DNA from: JAHJQQ01 sp032907525
GTDB lineage: Bacteria > Pseudomonadota > Gammaproteobacteria > Thiohalobacterales > Thiohalobacteraceae
Assembly (NCBI GenBank): GCA_032907525.1
Contig: JAJJPM010000181.1
Coordinates: 1 to 64,000, forward strand
Length of the DNA stretch: 64,000 nucleotides
Direction: 5' to 3'
Numbering within the stretch: the stretch's first letter is position 1; each line of letters starts with the position of its first letter. The notes below the pieces were generated by a model. It was not told the origin of the DNA and did no database searches. It worked only from the letters and a program-made list of their open reading frames with translations. This document shows positions 9,340 through 20,203 of this stretch, piece by piece. The position numbers and the translations under genes were made by a program.

Positions 9340-11177
9340 GATTGACTCCTTGTAGCGGTGAAGGCCAGGTAATCCGGGGCCGGCAGCGGGGTGAAGCCGC
9401 GTCCCTCGCCGCGCAGGAAGCGGATGAAGAACTCGAACAGTACCAGGCGCGTGGTCTGAATGAACACCACCAGTCCCTCGAGCGCGAGGATGAACACGTT
9501 GCCCACCACCAGCACCAGCCAGGCGGCGTTGCCGGCGATGTCGGCGAGCCCGACGACCGCCTGCGACAGACCGGCGTGCGCCAGCGCGAACGCGCCGACG
9601 CGCGCGAACGACAGGGTGTTCACGGCGAGCTGAAAGATCTGCTCGACCAGCTCCCCGACGGCCAGGCCGATGCGTGCGAGCGGGCGGCCGCGGCCGACGA
9701 CCAGCGCGCCGATCAGCAGCCAGGGCAGACCCACGAGGTGGACGTAGACGGCGCCCGGGTGGACGAACAGCGCGAGCAGACCGACGTACAGGGCGATCAC
9801 CGGCGCTTCCCGCCACCACCAGTGACGCACTTCGCCGCGCCAGGCGGCCTCCAGGCCGTTGAGCACCAGGCCCAGCAGCAGCAACGACGCGCCGAACACC
9901 AGCGGGATGCCCAGCACCAGCAACGGTTCGCCCATCGGATGCAGCCACAGCGCCGGTATCAGGTCCTCGCGCGCGAACACGCTGCCGAACAGCAGGCCGA
10001 ACAGCATGGCGCTGGCGCCAGCCGGTATCAGGATCGTCGCCGCGGGCAGGCGTCTGCGCAGGAGCAGGCCGGCAATCAGCAGCACCAGACCCTGACCGAG
10101 GTCGCCGAACATGTAGCCGAACAGCAGCGGCACCACCAGGGCGAGGATGCGGCTGGGATCGGCCTCCTGCGCCGAGGGCATGCCGAGCAGGCGTGGAAAG
10201 AGCTCGAAGGCGCGCGCCCAGCGCGGGTTGCGCAGCACCAGCGGCGGTGTACGGTCCGGCGGGGCCGGTGCGAACTGGACCAGGGCCCGTACGCCGGCGG
10301 CGGCCAGCCGGGCCTGCAGGTCGTCCGCCGCCGGCGCGCTGCTCCAGCCGCGCACCCACGCAAGGTTCACACCGCTCGGCTGATAGCGCACATGGCGCAG
10401 GAACCATTCCAGGCGCGCGATCTCGCCGAGCGCCGCGGCGAGATCGAAGGCCTCGTGCAGCGCTGCGAGGGCGCTCTGCAGGTCCTTGCGGCGCTTGGCG
10501 TGCACCTGCAGCCTGGCATCGATCTGACCGCCGGCCGCGCGGGGCGTGCCGTGCAGCCGGGCCGGCAGCGGTATGCGGCGCACGCGCTGGGCACTCAGCT
10601 CGTGTTCCACCGCCTCACGTTCCGCCGCGGGGCCGATCAGCAGGGTGAAGTACCCGTCCGCCTGGGGGATGTCCCAGCGGAACCAGGTACCGGGCAGGAC
10701 GGGGAGTTCGGTCTGCGCGGCGACCCGGTACAGCAGGGTGGCCAGCAGCGGGCCGCTGTTGGCCAGAGCGCCGACGTCCACGGCGACATCCTGGCGCTGT
10801 ACGGCGGCAAGCCACTCGTGCAGGCGCTGCATGTCCCTGTCTTCGGCCTCCAGACGCTCCAGTTCGGCGATGACGGGATCCGCCTGCACCGCCCATTCGC
10901 GCAGGATCTGCAGGGCGCGGCGCAGGACCCTGCCCGGCGGACCGGCGACGCTGGCCGGCGGTGCCGCCGGCGGCCAGTAGAGGTGATAGCGCTGGGCGAG
11001 GTGATGGTAATCCTCGAGCAGCGTGCCGAGGTCTGTCAGGGTATCCGTGTCTTCCGCAGGGATGTCGGTTTCGAGCTGGATCTGACTGCCGGCGGCCAGC
11101 GTTTCCAGGGTCGGTGCCAGATCGTCCCGGGCGATCAGGCACTCGAACCAGCGCGCGGATTCAGGCCGCAGGCTCAT
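9336..11177 (-). CDS. ntpI: V/A-type ATPase membrane stator subunit I
   Basis: Subunit I (a-subunit type), 613 residues. The hydrophilic N-terminal half (about 1-320) forms the cytoplasmic arm that contacts the peripheral stalks. The C-terminal half has about seven to eight transmembrane helices, starting near VVPLLFGYMFGDLGQGLVLL. That Phe-Gly-x-Met-Phe-Gly-Asp-x-Gly-x-Gly segment is the hallmark of the family, and NTLSFARVGAFALAHAGLS carries the essential Arg facing the c-ring glutamate. It overlaps K by four bases and C by 17 bases. Confidence 0.93.
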   Translation of the reverse strand: MSLRPESARWFECLIARDDLAPTLETLAAGSQIQLETDIPAEDTDTLTDLGTLLEDYHHLAQRYHLYWPPAAPPASVAGPPGRVLRRALQILREWAVQADPVIAELERLEAEDRDMQRLHEWLAAVQRQDVAVDVGALANSGPLLATLLYRVAAQTELPVLPGTWFRWDIPQADGYFTLLIGPAAEREAVEHELSAQRVRRIPLPARLHGTPRAAGGQIDARLQVHAKRRKDLQSALAALHEAFDLAAALGEIARLEWFLRHVRYQPSGVNLAWVRGWSSAPAADDLQARLAAAGVRALVQFAPAPPDRTPPLVLRNPRWARAFELFPRLLGMPSAQEADPSRILALVVPLLFGYMFGDLGQGLVLLIAGLLLRRRLPAATILIPAGASAMLFGLLFGSVFAREDLIPALWLHPMGEPLLVLGIPLVFGASLLLLGLVLNGLEAAWRGEVRHWWWREAPVIALYVGLLALFVHPGAVYVHLVGLPWLLIGALVVGRGRPLARIGLAVGELVEQIFQLAVNTLSFARVGAFALAHAGLSQAVVGLADIAGNAAWLVLVVGNVFILALEGLVVFIQTTRLVLFEFFIRFLRGEGRGFTPLPAPDYLAFTATRSQS

Positions 11178-11946
11178 GGAGGTCCTCCGGAGCCGCGTCC
11201 GGAAACAGGCGACGCTGCAGCAGTTCGCCGCGCAGGCGTTCCATGTCCTGGGCGAGCATGAACAGGTGCAGCAGGCTGGTGACGGGCGCGCGCGGCATCT
11301 GCCGGAAGCGGAAGTTCAGCCAGTTGCGCCACCGTTCCCGCAGCATGGCCTCCTGGGCCGGTGAGGCGGCCGGAACGTCCTGCGGGTGGCCCAGGGCCTC
11401 GGCGAGGTGCTCGACCTGCGGCCGGGCACGGGCGTCGCCGTGCGGCCAGAGCCGGCGCCAGCGCGCGAACCAGGCCTCGCGCAGCGTGCCGTGCCCCCGT
11501 CCGAGTTCTGTCCCCAGCTCGGCCCAGCGGCCGTGCTGCAGGGCTTCGGTGCGTGCGGCCCGCGGCAATTCCGCGAGCGTCCCGTAATCGGGGTCGTTCA
11601 GCATCCATTCCGGCGTGCGCTCGTTCCGCAGCAGTCCGCCCAGGGCGGGCAGATCGATCCAATGAGCGATCCAGGCGGTGGCGGCCTGCCAGGGCACCGG
11701 CTGCCAGCGTGCCACATGGGCGGCCTCGGCGCGGAAGCGCTGGCGCAGCAGCTGTTCCATGCGGTGTGCCGGTGTCTCCGGGGTGAAGCCGTCCAGCCAG
11801 GGGCGCAGGCCGCTGGCGCGGGCCGTCTGCAGGAACAGCGTGAGATCGCGCAGGGCGCCCAGACGCTGCCACAGTGCGGCGTCGGGACGCCGGCCGTGCC
11901 GCGCCTGCAGGCGCGCCTGGATGTAGTCGTAGCGGCCGCGCGTCAT
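11161..11946 (-). CDS. ntpC: V/A-type ATPase subunit C (AC39-like), probable
   Basis: 261-residue, almost all-helical, Arg/Leu-rich protein that fits subunit C, the funnel between the c-ring and the central shaft. It starts RGRYDYIQARLQARHGRRP, comparable to the 'Y-x-x-x-R-L-x-x-R' opening of AC39 proteins. Conservation is low and the call depends mainly on its place between the G/H and I genes and the need for a C subunit in a complete set. It overlaps the G/H gene by four bases. Confidence 0.72.
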   Translation of the reverse strand: MTRGRYDYIQARLQARHGRRPDAALWQRLGALRDLTLFLQTARASGLRPWLDGFTPETPAHRMEQLLRQRFRAEAAHVARWQPVPWQAATAWIAHWIDLPALGGLLRNERTPEWMLNDPDYGTLAELPRAARTEALQHGRWAELGTELGRGHGTLREAWFARWRRLWPHGDARARPQVEHLAEALGHPQDVPAASPAQEAMLRERWRNWLNFRFRQMPRAPVTSLLHLFMLAQDMERLRGELLQRRLFPDAAPEDLHEPAA

Positions 11947-12308
11947 GCGCCGCCTCCGCGCCCCGATGCGCCGCCGGTGAGCTCGGCGGCGAGCGCCCCG
12001 ACGATGGCATCGATCTGCGCGTCGTCCAGGTCCAGGCGCTGACTGAGTTCGGCCAGCTGGCGGTGATGGGCGAGGACCTGGGCATCGATGGCCCGCGCCA
12101 CACCGTGGCTGCAGCGCAGGTGGCTGAAGGTGATGCGGGCATCGGCGCGCTGGAGGATACGGGCGGCGCGCTGACGGGCGGTGTCGAGGATGCGTCCGGC
12201 TTCGGTTCTGGCTTCGGCGATGGCCTGATTGGCGTCGCGCTCCGCGGCCAGGACGCTGTTGATGGCGTCCGCGGTGGGGTGTCCCGTGTCTTGCCTGCGC
12301 AGGCTCAT
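11943..12308 (-). CDS. V/A-type ATPase subunit G/H (peripheral stalk), probable
   Basis: First gene of the operon, 121 residues. Residues about 15-60 form an Ala/Arg/Glu-rich helix (AINSVLAAERDANQAIAEAR) of the kind that pairs with subunit E in the stator coiled coil. The remainder is helical and ends in a Gly-rich tail. An AGAGGT ribosome site precedes the ATG. Identification is by size, coiled-coil character and operon position, since these subunits diverge strongly. Confidence 0.7.
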   Translation of the reverse strand: MSLRRQDTGHPTADAINSVLAAERDANQAIAEARTEAGRILDTARQRAARILQRADARITFSHLRCSHGVARAIDAQVLAHHRQLAELSQRLDLDDAQIDAIVGALAAELTGGASGRGGGA

Positions 12309-12357
12309 GACTGACCTCTGGGTCGCGAACTCGGGTCCGCCGACGGCGGTCTACGGT

Positions 12358-12386
12358 TTCATACTAAATCCGCGACGAGGTGGCAA
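12358..12386 (-). promoter_or_regulatory. Predicted sigma-70 promoter of the V-type ATPase operon
   Basis: Reading the minus strand, TTGCCA (12381-12386) is separated by 17 bases from TATGAA (12358-12363), giving a start about 45 bases upstream of the first gene. Five of six -35 bases and five of six -10 bases match consensus. No other promoter is evident within the tightly overlapping operon. Confidence 0.5.
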
Positions 12387-12571
12387 CTTTGATTTGGCGC
12401 AAAGGAGGTGCGAACGGCCGTTCCCCGTTGCGCTCGGATGATGCGGCCGGATGTCGGGAAGCGATCGCCGAGGGTCCTGATAAGCGTCAGCGCAAAATCC
12501 GCGATCGTCTCCTACACTGAAAGCGGGATGTGGGTGTCCCGGGCAATGCATCAGTAAGGAGGGTCAGGACA

Positions 12572-13072
12572 ATGGCAAAGGAACAGAAGACGGAACTGCA
12601 GAAGGGCGGCAACGGGCCGCAGGCGATACGTGCGCCGCACGTGTTCAGCCCCTTCGAGGAATGGGACCGCTGGTTCGAGAGCGCCTTTCCGAGCGGCTGG
12701 CTTCGTCCCGTGCACGCGGGCTGGCCGCAGCTTCAGATGCCGTTCGAAGGCCGGCTGCCCAAGGTCGATATCATCGATCGCGAGTCCGAGATCGTCGTTC
12801 GGGCGGAGGTCGCGGGCGTCGACAAAAAGGACCTGGATGTCTCGGTCACCGACAACACCGTGACCATCAAGGGTTCGACGCGTCAGGAGAGCAAGGAGGA
12901 GAAGGGCGACTATTATCGCTGCGAGATCAGCCAGGGCAGTTTCGCGCGCACCGTGGCGCTGCCGGGCGACGTCGACGGCAGCAAGGCCAAGGCGAACTTC
13001 AAGGACGGCATCCTGGAACTGGTTCTGCCGAAGAAAGAGGCTGCGAAGCGTCGCAGCATCAAGGTCGAATGA
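12572..13072 (+). CDS. Small heat-shock protein, Hsp20/alpha-crystallin family
   Basis: ATP-independent holdase chaperone, 166 residues. The ATG at 12572 follows AAGGAGGG; an upstream in-frame start would add residues with no support. The alpha-crystallin domain runs from about 66 to 162 and contains LPKVDIIDRESEIVVRAEV, GVDKKDLDVSVTDNTVTI and GDVDGSKAKANFKDGILEL. It is followed by a short basic tail. The N-terminal region (about 20-60) is aromatic and Pro-rich, as expected for the oligomer-forming arm. Divergently placed from the ATPase operon. No sigma-32 promoter could be assigned with confidence. Confidence 0.93.
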   Translation: MAKEQKTELQKGGNGPQAIRAPHVFSPFEEWDRWFESAFPSGWLRPVHAGWPQLQMPFEGRLPKVDIIDRESEIVVRAEVAGVDKKDLDVSVTDNTVTIKGSTRQESKEEKGDYYRCEISQGSFARTVALPGDVDGSKAKANFKDGILELVLPKKEAAKRRSIKVE

Positions 13073-13135
13073 CGGACGCCGGTCGCGGCGCGAGATGGCG
13101 CCGCGGCGGGGTGCGGGGCAGTGGCGCGCCGACGC

Positions 13136-13951
13136 TCATTCGGCCACCTCCACTTTGAGCCATAGCGTCTGCTGGGCGGCGTCGCGGCTGCGCGTACTGC
13201 GCAGCAGGCCGCCGCCTTCCTGCGTGCGTTGCCGGGCGGTGCCCCCGAGCTCCAGCCATTCGCCGAGCCGTCCGCGCACCGTGGTGACGAGCGCGGTGCT
13301 TCGGATGCGGCCGCTGCCGCGCGGGTCGAGGACTTCGCGCTGCGGACTGATATCCACGGTGACCTCGCCGTCGTGGGTGCGCGCCAGGGCGTAGAAACCC
13401 GAACTGAGTTCCCGGTAATCGATGCCTTCCATGATGACGATGCGGCCGTCGACGACATGGCCGCTCCGGGACGGCACGGGAAACGCCTCGCCGGTGTGGA
13501 TGAATGCGGGTGTGCCCTCGAGGGCGGTGACCTCGTAGTAGTTGCCTTCGCCGTCCTTGTCGCGTGTGCTGCGGACGATGGCCCGGCCGCGGGCCTCGAC
13601 CTCGCCGCCGGCGGCGCCGATATCGACCGCGCCCCGAATACCCTCGCGTTCGATTTCCTCATGGGCGGCGCGGCGTATGCTGATGCGCAGCTGCCGGGCG
13701 GCCTGATCGAGTTGCGCGATCAGCGCGCGGATCTCCTCCTGGCGCTGCGGCGTGGCGCGCACGATGAGCCGGTAGCCGGTGCCGCTCAGTGCCTCGCTCT
13801 CGTCCAGCATGGGACGGATCAGCGGCATGAGCTCCTCGGCGCTGCGGTTCTGCAGCGTAACGACCTCGATGCGGTCGGCCGCCGTGGCGGCCGCGCTCAG
13901 CAGCGCGAGCAGCAGTGCGAACAGCGCGGCGAGGGGGCGGGTGGCGGTCAC
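13136..13951 (-). CDS. Short secretin-like (NolW/N-domain) periplasmic protein
   Basis: 271-residue exported protein with a signal peptide (1-25, ATA-AD). Residues 26-95 follow the secretin N-domain pattern: DRIEVVTLQNRSAEELMPLI, then GYRLIVRATPQRQEEIRALIAQLD. The C-terminal part (IVIMEGIDYRELSSGFYAL, GEVTVDISPQRE, LGEWLELGG) resembles the edge of a secretin beta-domain. At this length it cannot form a full type II or III secretin channel and no pilot or gating segment is visible. Its role is unknown; it may be a stand-alone N-domain protein. The start overlaps the next gene upstream by four bases, so it is translated with it. Confidence 0.68.
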   Translation of the reverse strand: MTATRPLAALFALLLALLSAAATAADRIEVVTLQNRSAEELMPLIRPMLDESEALSGTGYRLIVRATPQRQEEIRALIAQLDQAARQLRISIRRAAHEEIEREGIRGAVDIGAAGGEVEARGRAIVRSTRDKDGEGNYYEVTALEGTPAFIHTGEAFPVPSRSGHVVDGRIVIMEGIDYRELSSGFYALARTHDGEVTVDISPQREVLDPRGSGRIRSTALVTTVRGRLGEWLELGGTARQRTQEGGGLLRSTRSRDAAQQTLWLKVEVAE

Positions 13952-14481
13952 AGGTGCAGGCGCCGCAGATCGGCCTGAGGTTCGCTGCGGTCCCAGACTT
14001 CGTCGAAGAAGGCGCGCAGGCGACGCACCTCCAGCGGCGCCTTGCAGCTGAAGCTGCCGTCGAAGCGCGCGGCGTGGCGACGGTGCAGCAGACCGTAGTC
14101 GTCGACCAGCAGGAAGGATTCGTTGTTCTCCTGGTAATCGGTGTGCACCTTGCGCAGTTCCATGTAGCTGCTCAGCCGCCGGGCGAGCTCAACCAGACGA
14201 TGGCCGTCCTTGATGGTGCGCTCGAAGTCCTTGGCCAGCACGCGTATCCGGGCGCGCGGGCTGCTCAGGCACAGCTGGGTGAGCGCATCCAGGAACGGCG
14301 ACTGGTCGTACAGCGCCGGTTCCAGATCGGGCGTGAACAGGTCGATCTGCCGGCGTGCCTGGGCGGCGAGCAGGGCAGCCGCCTGACGATTGTCGTCGCG
14401 GCTGCCCAGCGTAAAGTCGCCGGCGGTCTCGCCGAGGATGCAGCCGGTTTCGGGGCGTTCGCTGAAGGGTGACGGGCTCAT
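13948..14481 (-). CDS. DUF7931-like (PLD-fold-like) hypothetical protein
   Basis: 177-residue soluble protein. Residues 20-140 look like a truncated phospholipase-D-type fold: QARRQIDLFTPDLEPALYD, RARIRVLAKDFERTIKDGHRL, then ESFLLVDDYGLLHRRHAARFDG. No complete HxKxxxxD catalytic motif is present, so enzymatic activity is doubtful. In several Pseudomonas-like genomes I recall this domain next to or fused with a GNAT acetyltransferase, and here the GNAT gene is directly upstream on the same strand (22-base gap). Function unknown. Confidence 0.6.
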   Translation of the reverse strand: MSPSPFSERPETGCILGETAGDFTLGSRDDNRQAAALLAAQARRQIDLFTPDLEPALYDQSPFLDALTQLCLSSPRARIRVLAKDFERTIKDGHRLVELARRLSSYMELRKVHTDYQENNESFLLVDDYGLLHRRHAARFDGSFSCKAPLEVRRLRAFFDEVWDRSEPQADLRRLHL

Positions 14482-14503
14482 GGTTGCGATCCTCCCGGAC
14501 GCC

Positions 14504-14965
14504 TCAGGGGTCGGCCGTGAAGCGTGTCATGCGGATGTGCGGGATGCCGGCCGCCTCGAACTCGTCGCCGGAGGCGATGAACCCGTGCCGGTGATAGAAA
14601 CCGGCCGCCGCGGTCTGGGCGTCGAGGAAGACTTCGTCGAGTCCGTGCGCCACGGCGAGGTCGATCAGCATCAGCAGCAGCGCGCCGCCGACTCCCCGTC
14701 CGCGCCACTCGGACAGCACGGCCATGCGCCCGATGTGGCCGTCGGCCTGCAGGCGCGCGGTGCCGACAGGATGGCCGGCCATGTCGTAGGCGAGCAGGTG
14801 CGCGCAGTCGGGATCGAGGCCGTCCCACTCCAACTCATCCGGAATGCCGAGTTCGCGTACGAACACGGCCGTGCGGATGGCGCGGATGGCGGACTCGTCG
14901 CCCGGCCAGTCGGCGGGCGCCACCAGATAACCGGCGTCTTCAGTGTCGGCGGAATCGGCTGTCAT
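14504..14965 (-). CDS. GNAT family N-acetyltransferase
   Basis: 153-residue acetyltransferase of the ElaA/YjgM-like type. The ATG at 14965 is used; the upstream in-frame TTG has no ribosome site. GRMAVLSEWRGRGVGGALL (about residues 83-101) contains the acetyl-CoA-binding R-G-x-G-x-G/A signature. FLDAQTAAAGFYHRHGF is the typical fourth motif with the Tyr general acid. The substrate cannot be inferred. It heads a three-gene minus-strand unit with the DUF7931-like and secretin-like proteins. Confidence 0.85.
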   Translation of the reverse strand: MTADSADTEDAGYLVAPADWPGDESAIRAIRTAVFVRELGIPDELEWDGLDPDCAHLLAYDMAGHPVGTARLQADGHIGRMAVLSEWRGRGVGGALLLMLIDLAVAHGLDEVFLDAQTAAAGFYHRHGFIASGDEFEAAGIPHIRMTRFTADP

Positions 14966-15005
14966 AGGCCGATGATGCCGCAAGGGCGCGCAAAGAGAAA
15001 CCCGA

Positions 15006-15083
15006 TATGGCCACGAAACCCACGAAATTTAATGTTGTAAACATCAAATCCAGTTCGTGGGTTTCGTGGATTTCGTGGCCATA
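15006..15083. repeat. Inverted repeat of TTTCGTGG units between purB and the GNAT gene
   Basis: The arms ccacgaaacccacgaa (15011-15026) and ttcgtgggtttcgtgg (15054-15069) form a perfect 16-base inverted repeat. A further ttcgtggccata copy follows at 15072-15083, matching tatggccacgaa on the other side. The 27-base loop itself contains a smaller palindrome (atgttgtaaacat). It could end the purB transcript, but there is no strong T-run, so it is also a candidate dispersed repeat. Confidence 0.7.
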
Positions 15084-15090
15084 ATCTTTC

Positions 15091-16458
15091 TCAGATCTTC
15101 CGCGCCTGCTCGGCCGCGTTGCCGATGTAGCCGGCCGGGGTGAGGCCGCGCAGGCGCTGCTTGGCGTCGGCGGGGATGTCGAGGCCGTCGATGAAGGCGC
15201 GCAGGGAATCCGCGTCGATGCCCTTGCCGCGGGTCAGTTCCTTGAGCTTTTCGTAAGGTTTCTCGATGCCGTAGCGGCGCATGACCGTCTGCACGGCCTC
15301 GGCCAGAACCTCCCAGGTGGCATCCAGATCCTCGGCCGTGCGTGCCGGGTTGGCCTCCAGCTTGCCGATGCCGCGCAGGAGGGATTCCAGGGCGATGACG
15401 GTATGGGCGATACCGACGCCGAGGTTGCGCAGCACGGTGGAATCGGACAGGTCGCGCTGCCAGCGCGAGATCGGCAGCTTGGCGGCCAGATGAGCGAACA
15501 GCGCGTTGGCGATGCCGAGATTGCCCTCGGCATTCTCGAAGTCGATGGGATTGACCTTGTGCGGCATGGTCGAGGAGCCGACTTCGCCGGCGACCGTTTT
15601 CTGCTTGAAATAGCCGAGCGAGATGTAGCCCCAGACGTCGCGCGCGAAATCGATCAGCACGGTGTTGTAGCGGGCGATGGCGTCGAACATTTCGGCGATG
15701 TAGTCGTGCGGCTCGATCTGGATGGTGTACGGGTTCCAATCCAGGCCGAGATCGGTCACGAAACGTTCCGCGAAGGCCTGCCAGTCGACCTCGGGATAGG
15801 CGATCAGGTGTGCGTTGTAGTTGCCCACCGCGCCGTTGATCTTGCCGAGCATCGGCACCTGCGTGAGCTGTTCACGCTGACGGTGCAGGCGGTAGGCGAA
15901 GTTGGCCATCTCCTTGCCGACCGTGGTCGGCGTCGCCGGCTGGCCGTGGGTGCGTGACAGCAGCGGCAGCTCGGCGTTGGCGTGCGCCAGGGCGACGACG
16001 GCGTCGATGACATTGTCCATCAACGGCAGCAGCACCTGGCCGCGCGCCTCGCGCAGCATCAGCGCATAGGCGAGATTGTTGATGTCCTCGGAGGTGCAGG
16101 CGAAGTGGATGAACTCGCTGACCGCCTCCAGTTCGGCGTTGCCGGCGATCTTCTCCTTCAGGAAATACTCGACGGCCTTCACGTCGTGGTTGGTGGTGCG
16201 CTCGATGTTCTTCACGCGCCGCGCGTCCTCTTCGCTGAAGTTGGCGAAGATGCCGTCGAGAATATTGGTGGCGTGCGCGCTCAGCGCCGGCACCTCGGGA
16301 ATGCCTTGGTGTGCCGCCAGCGCCTGCAGCCAGCGGATCTCGACCAGCACGCGGTGGCGGATCAACCCGTATTCGCTGAAGATCGGCCGCAGCGACTCGG
16401 TCTTGCCGGCGTAGCGGCCGTCGACGGGGGAAACGGCGGTAAGGGATGTCAGGTCCAT
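15091..16458 (-). CDS. purB: Adenylosuccinate lyase
   Basis: Catalyses two steps of purine synthesis: SAICAR to AICAR, and adenylosuccinate to AMP. 455 residues, the same length as the E. coli enzyme, when started at ATG 16458 (MDLTSLTAVSPVDGRYAGK). The longer frame upstream reads into repeat DNA. The fumarase/aspartase superfamily signature GEVGSSTMPHKVNP is present, with the catalytic Ser in its flexible loop. RTHGQPATPTTVGKE carries the active-site His. It lies downstream of acnA on the minus strand, separated by 232 bases of repeat-containing DNA. Confidence 0.96.
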   Translation of the reverse strand: MDLTSLTAVSPVDGRYAGKTESLRPIFSEYGLIRHRVLVEIRWLQALAAHQGIPEVPALSAHATNILDGIFANFSEEDARRVKNIERTTNHDVKAVEYFLKEKIAGNAELEAVSEFIHFACTSEDINNLAYALMLREARGQVLLPLMDNVIDAVVALAHANAELPLLSRTHGQPATPTTVGKEMANFAYRLHRQREQLTQVPMLGKINGAVGNYNAHLIAYPEVDWQAFAERFVTDLGLDWNPYTIQIEPHDYIAEMFDAIARYNTVLIDFARDVWGYISLGYFKQKTVAGEVGSSTMPHKVNPIDFENAEGNLGIANALFAHLAAKLPISRWQRDLSDSTVLRNLGVGIAHTVIALESLLRGIGKLEANPARTAEDLDATWEVLAEAVQTVMRRYGIEKPYEKLKELTRGKGIDADSLRAFIDGLDIPADAKQRLRGLTPAGYIGNAAEQARKI

Positions 16459-16485
16459 GGTCGTTCTCTTGAAGTCTTTAAGTCG

Positions 16486-16675
16486 AACCGCCAAGACGCC
16501 AAGGGCACCAAGAAAATCTAATTTGAACCGCCAAGACGCCAAGTCCGCCAAGAATAGCTATTGTAAAAGCGAATATGATTTTGCTTTCCAATCAATCACT
16601 CTTGGCGTTCTTGGCGTTCTTGGCGTCTTGGCGGTTCGAAAAATCCTTCTTGGCGACCTTGGCGTCTTGGCGGTT
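16486..16675. repeat. Double inverted repeat built from the 18-mer AACCGCCAAGACGCCAAG
   Basis: Two direct copies of aaccgccaagacgccaag (16486-16503 and 16526-16543) face two copies of its reverse complement (16619-16636 and 16658-16675). Degenerate TTGGCGT units with a 7 to 9 base period continue between them (about 16600-16625). The arrangement can fold into a long nested hairpin. It occupies most of the acnA-purB gap. The same unit reappears upstream of serS, so it is a dispersed family. Confidence 0.85.
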
Positions 16676-16690
16676 CCAAAAAATATCAAA

Positions 16691-19372
<2,682 letters not shown>

Positions 19373-19538
19373 GCGTACTCCTGGGATTTGGCGTGTTAAA
19401 TCCGTGGCTTGGTTCGGCCTCGTGAGAGCGCGCCATTATGCGTTATTTGGCCGGTACGGGCCAGTCCCGCGTGTTCTTGGCGGCGTGGTTGCCGACCGAA
19501 CTTGTCCGGCGCGTGACGGCCAGCGGTCTGACGTGCCC

Positions 19539-20171
19539 CTACTGCTGAAGCAATCGTCGGGCCGTTTCCAGGATCCGCCGGCGGCCGAGCAGCAGTTGCC
19601 AGCGGTTGCCGCCGAGCTGGCGCCAGAGGACGGCCGCGCGTATGCCGGCGAGCAGCAGGGCGCGGATCAGGCTCGCCCGGGCGGCGTCGGCGAGATAGGC
19701 CGGCTCGCCCTGCACCATGATGCGCGGCCGGAGCGTGCTGATGGTCTGCTGGTACAGCTCGCCGAGCGCGGCGATGACGTTCGCGTGGGTGGCCGAGGCG
19801 AAATACTCGGCCTGGCCCGCGATGCGCTCGATGCCGGTGCGCAGGGTCTCCAGCAGGGTGGTGTTGTGCGCCAGCTTGCGTTCCAAATGCAGCAGGGACA
19901 CGACGTAGCGGGTGACTTCGAGTTCCTCTGCGCCGCCCCCGGCGCCGAGCCGTGCCAGCAGCGTGTTCAGGCCCGTCGCGAGGCCGGTGCGGCCCTGGGG
20001 ATCGGCGAAGATCGCGGCCGTGGATGGCGCATCGATCTTGAACAGGCTGTCTATGCAGACCCTGATGTCGGATTCGGCCGCCTGTCCGCGGCGGGCGACG
20101 TGCTGGACGAGTTGCGCGGCCTGAAACAGGGCGGCCAGTGCCAGGGTGCGGTCGGTGAGGCTGTGAGTCAT
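19539..20171 (-). CDS. hflD: High frequency lysogenization protein HflD homologue
   Basis: About 210 residues when started at ATG 20171 (MTHSLTDRTLAL), matching the E. coli protein (213). A TTG-started extension of 12 residues overlaps mnmA and lacks support. All-helical; LAALFQAAQLVQHVARRG near the N-terminus and GIERIAGQAEYF are characteristic of the family. HflD is a peripheral inner-membrane protein first known for its effect on lambda CII; its normal role is unclear. The mnmA-hflD order immediately upstream is the usual gammaproteobacterial arrangement and supports the call. Confidence 0.9.
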   Translation of the reverse strand: MTHSLTDRTLALAALFQAAQLVQHVARRGQAAESDIRVCIDSLFKIDAPSTAAIFADPQGRTGLATGLNTLLARLGAGGGAEELEVTRYVVSLLHLERKLAHNTTLLETLRTGIERIAGQAEYFASATHANVIAALGELYQQTISTLRPRIMVQGEPAYLADAARASLIRALLLAGIRAAVLWRQLGGNRWQLLLGRRRILETARRLLQQ

Positions 20172-20203
20172 GGCGGCGATGTTGGAAACGGTGCGCGAAT
20201 TCG

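Noticed and set aside
12387..12571. Heat-shock sigma-32 promoter for hsp20
   Set aside because: No CTTGAA/CCCCAT-type pair with acceptable spacing was seen; only a weak TACACT hexamer is present.
16486..16675. CRISPR-like array
   Set aside because: Units are 18 bases, occur in both orientations and are separated by irregular repeat-derived sequence rather than unique spacers; no cas genes are near.
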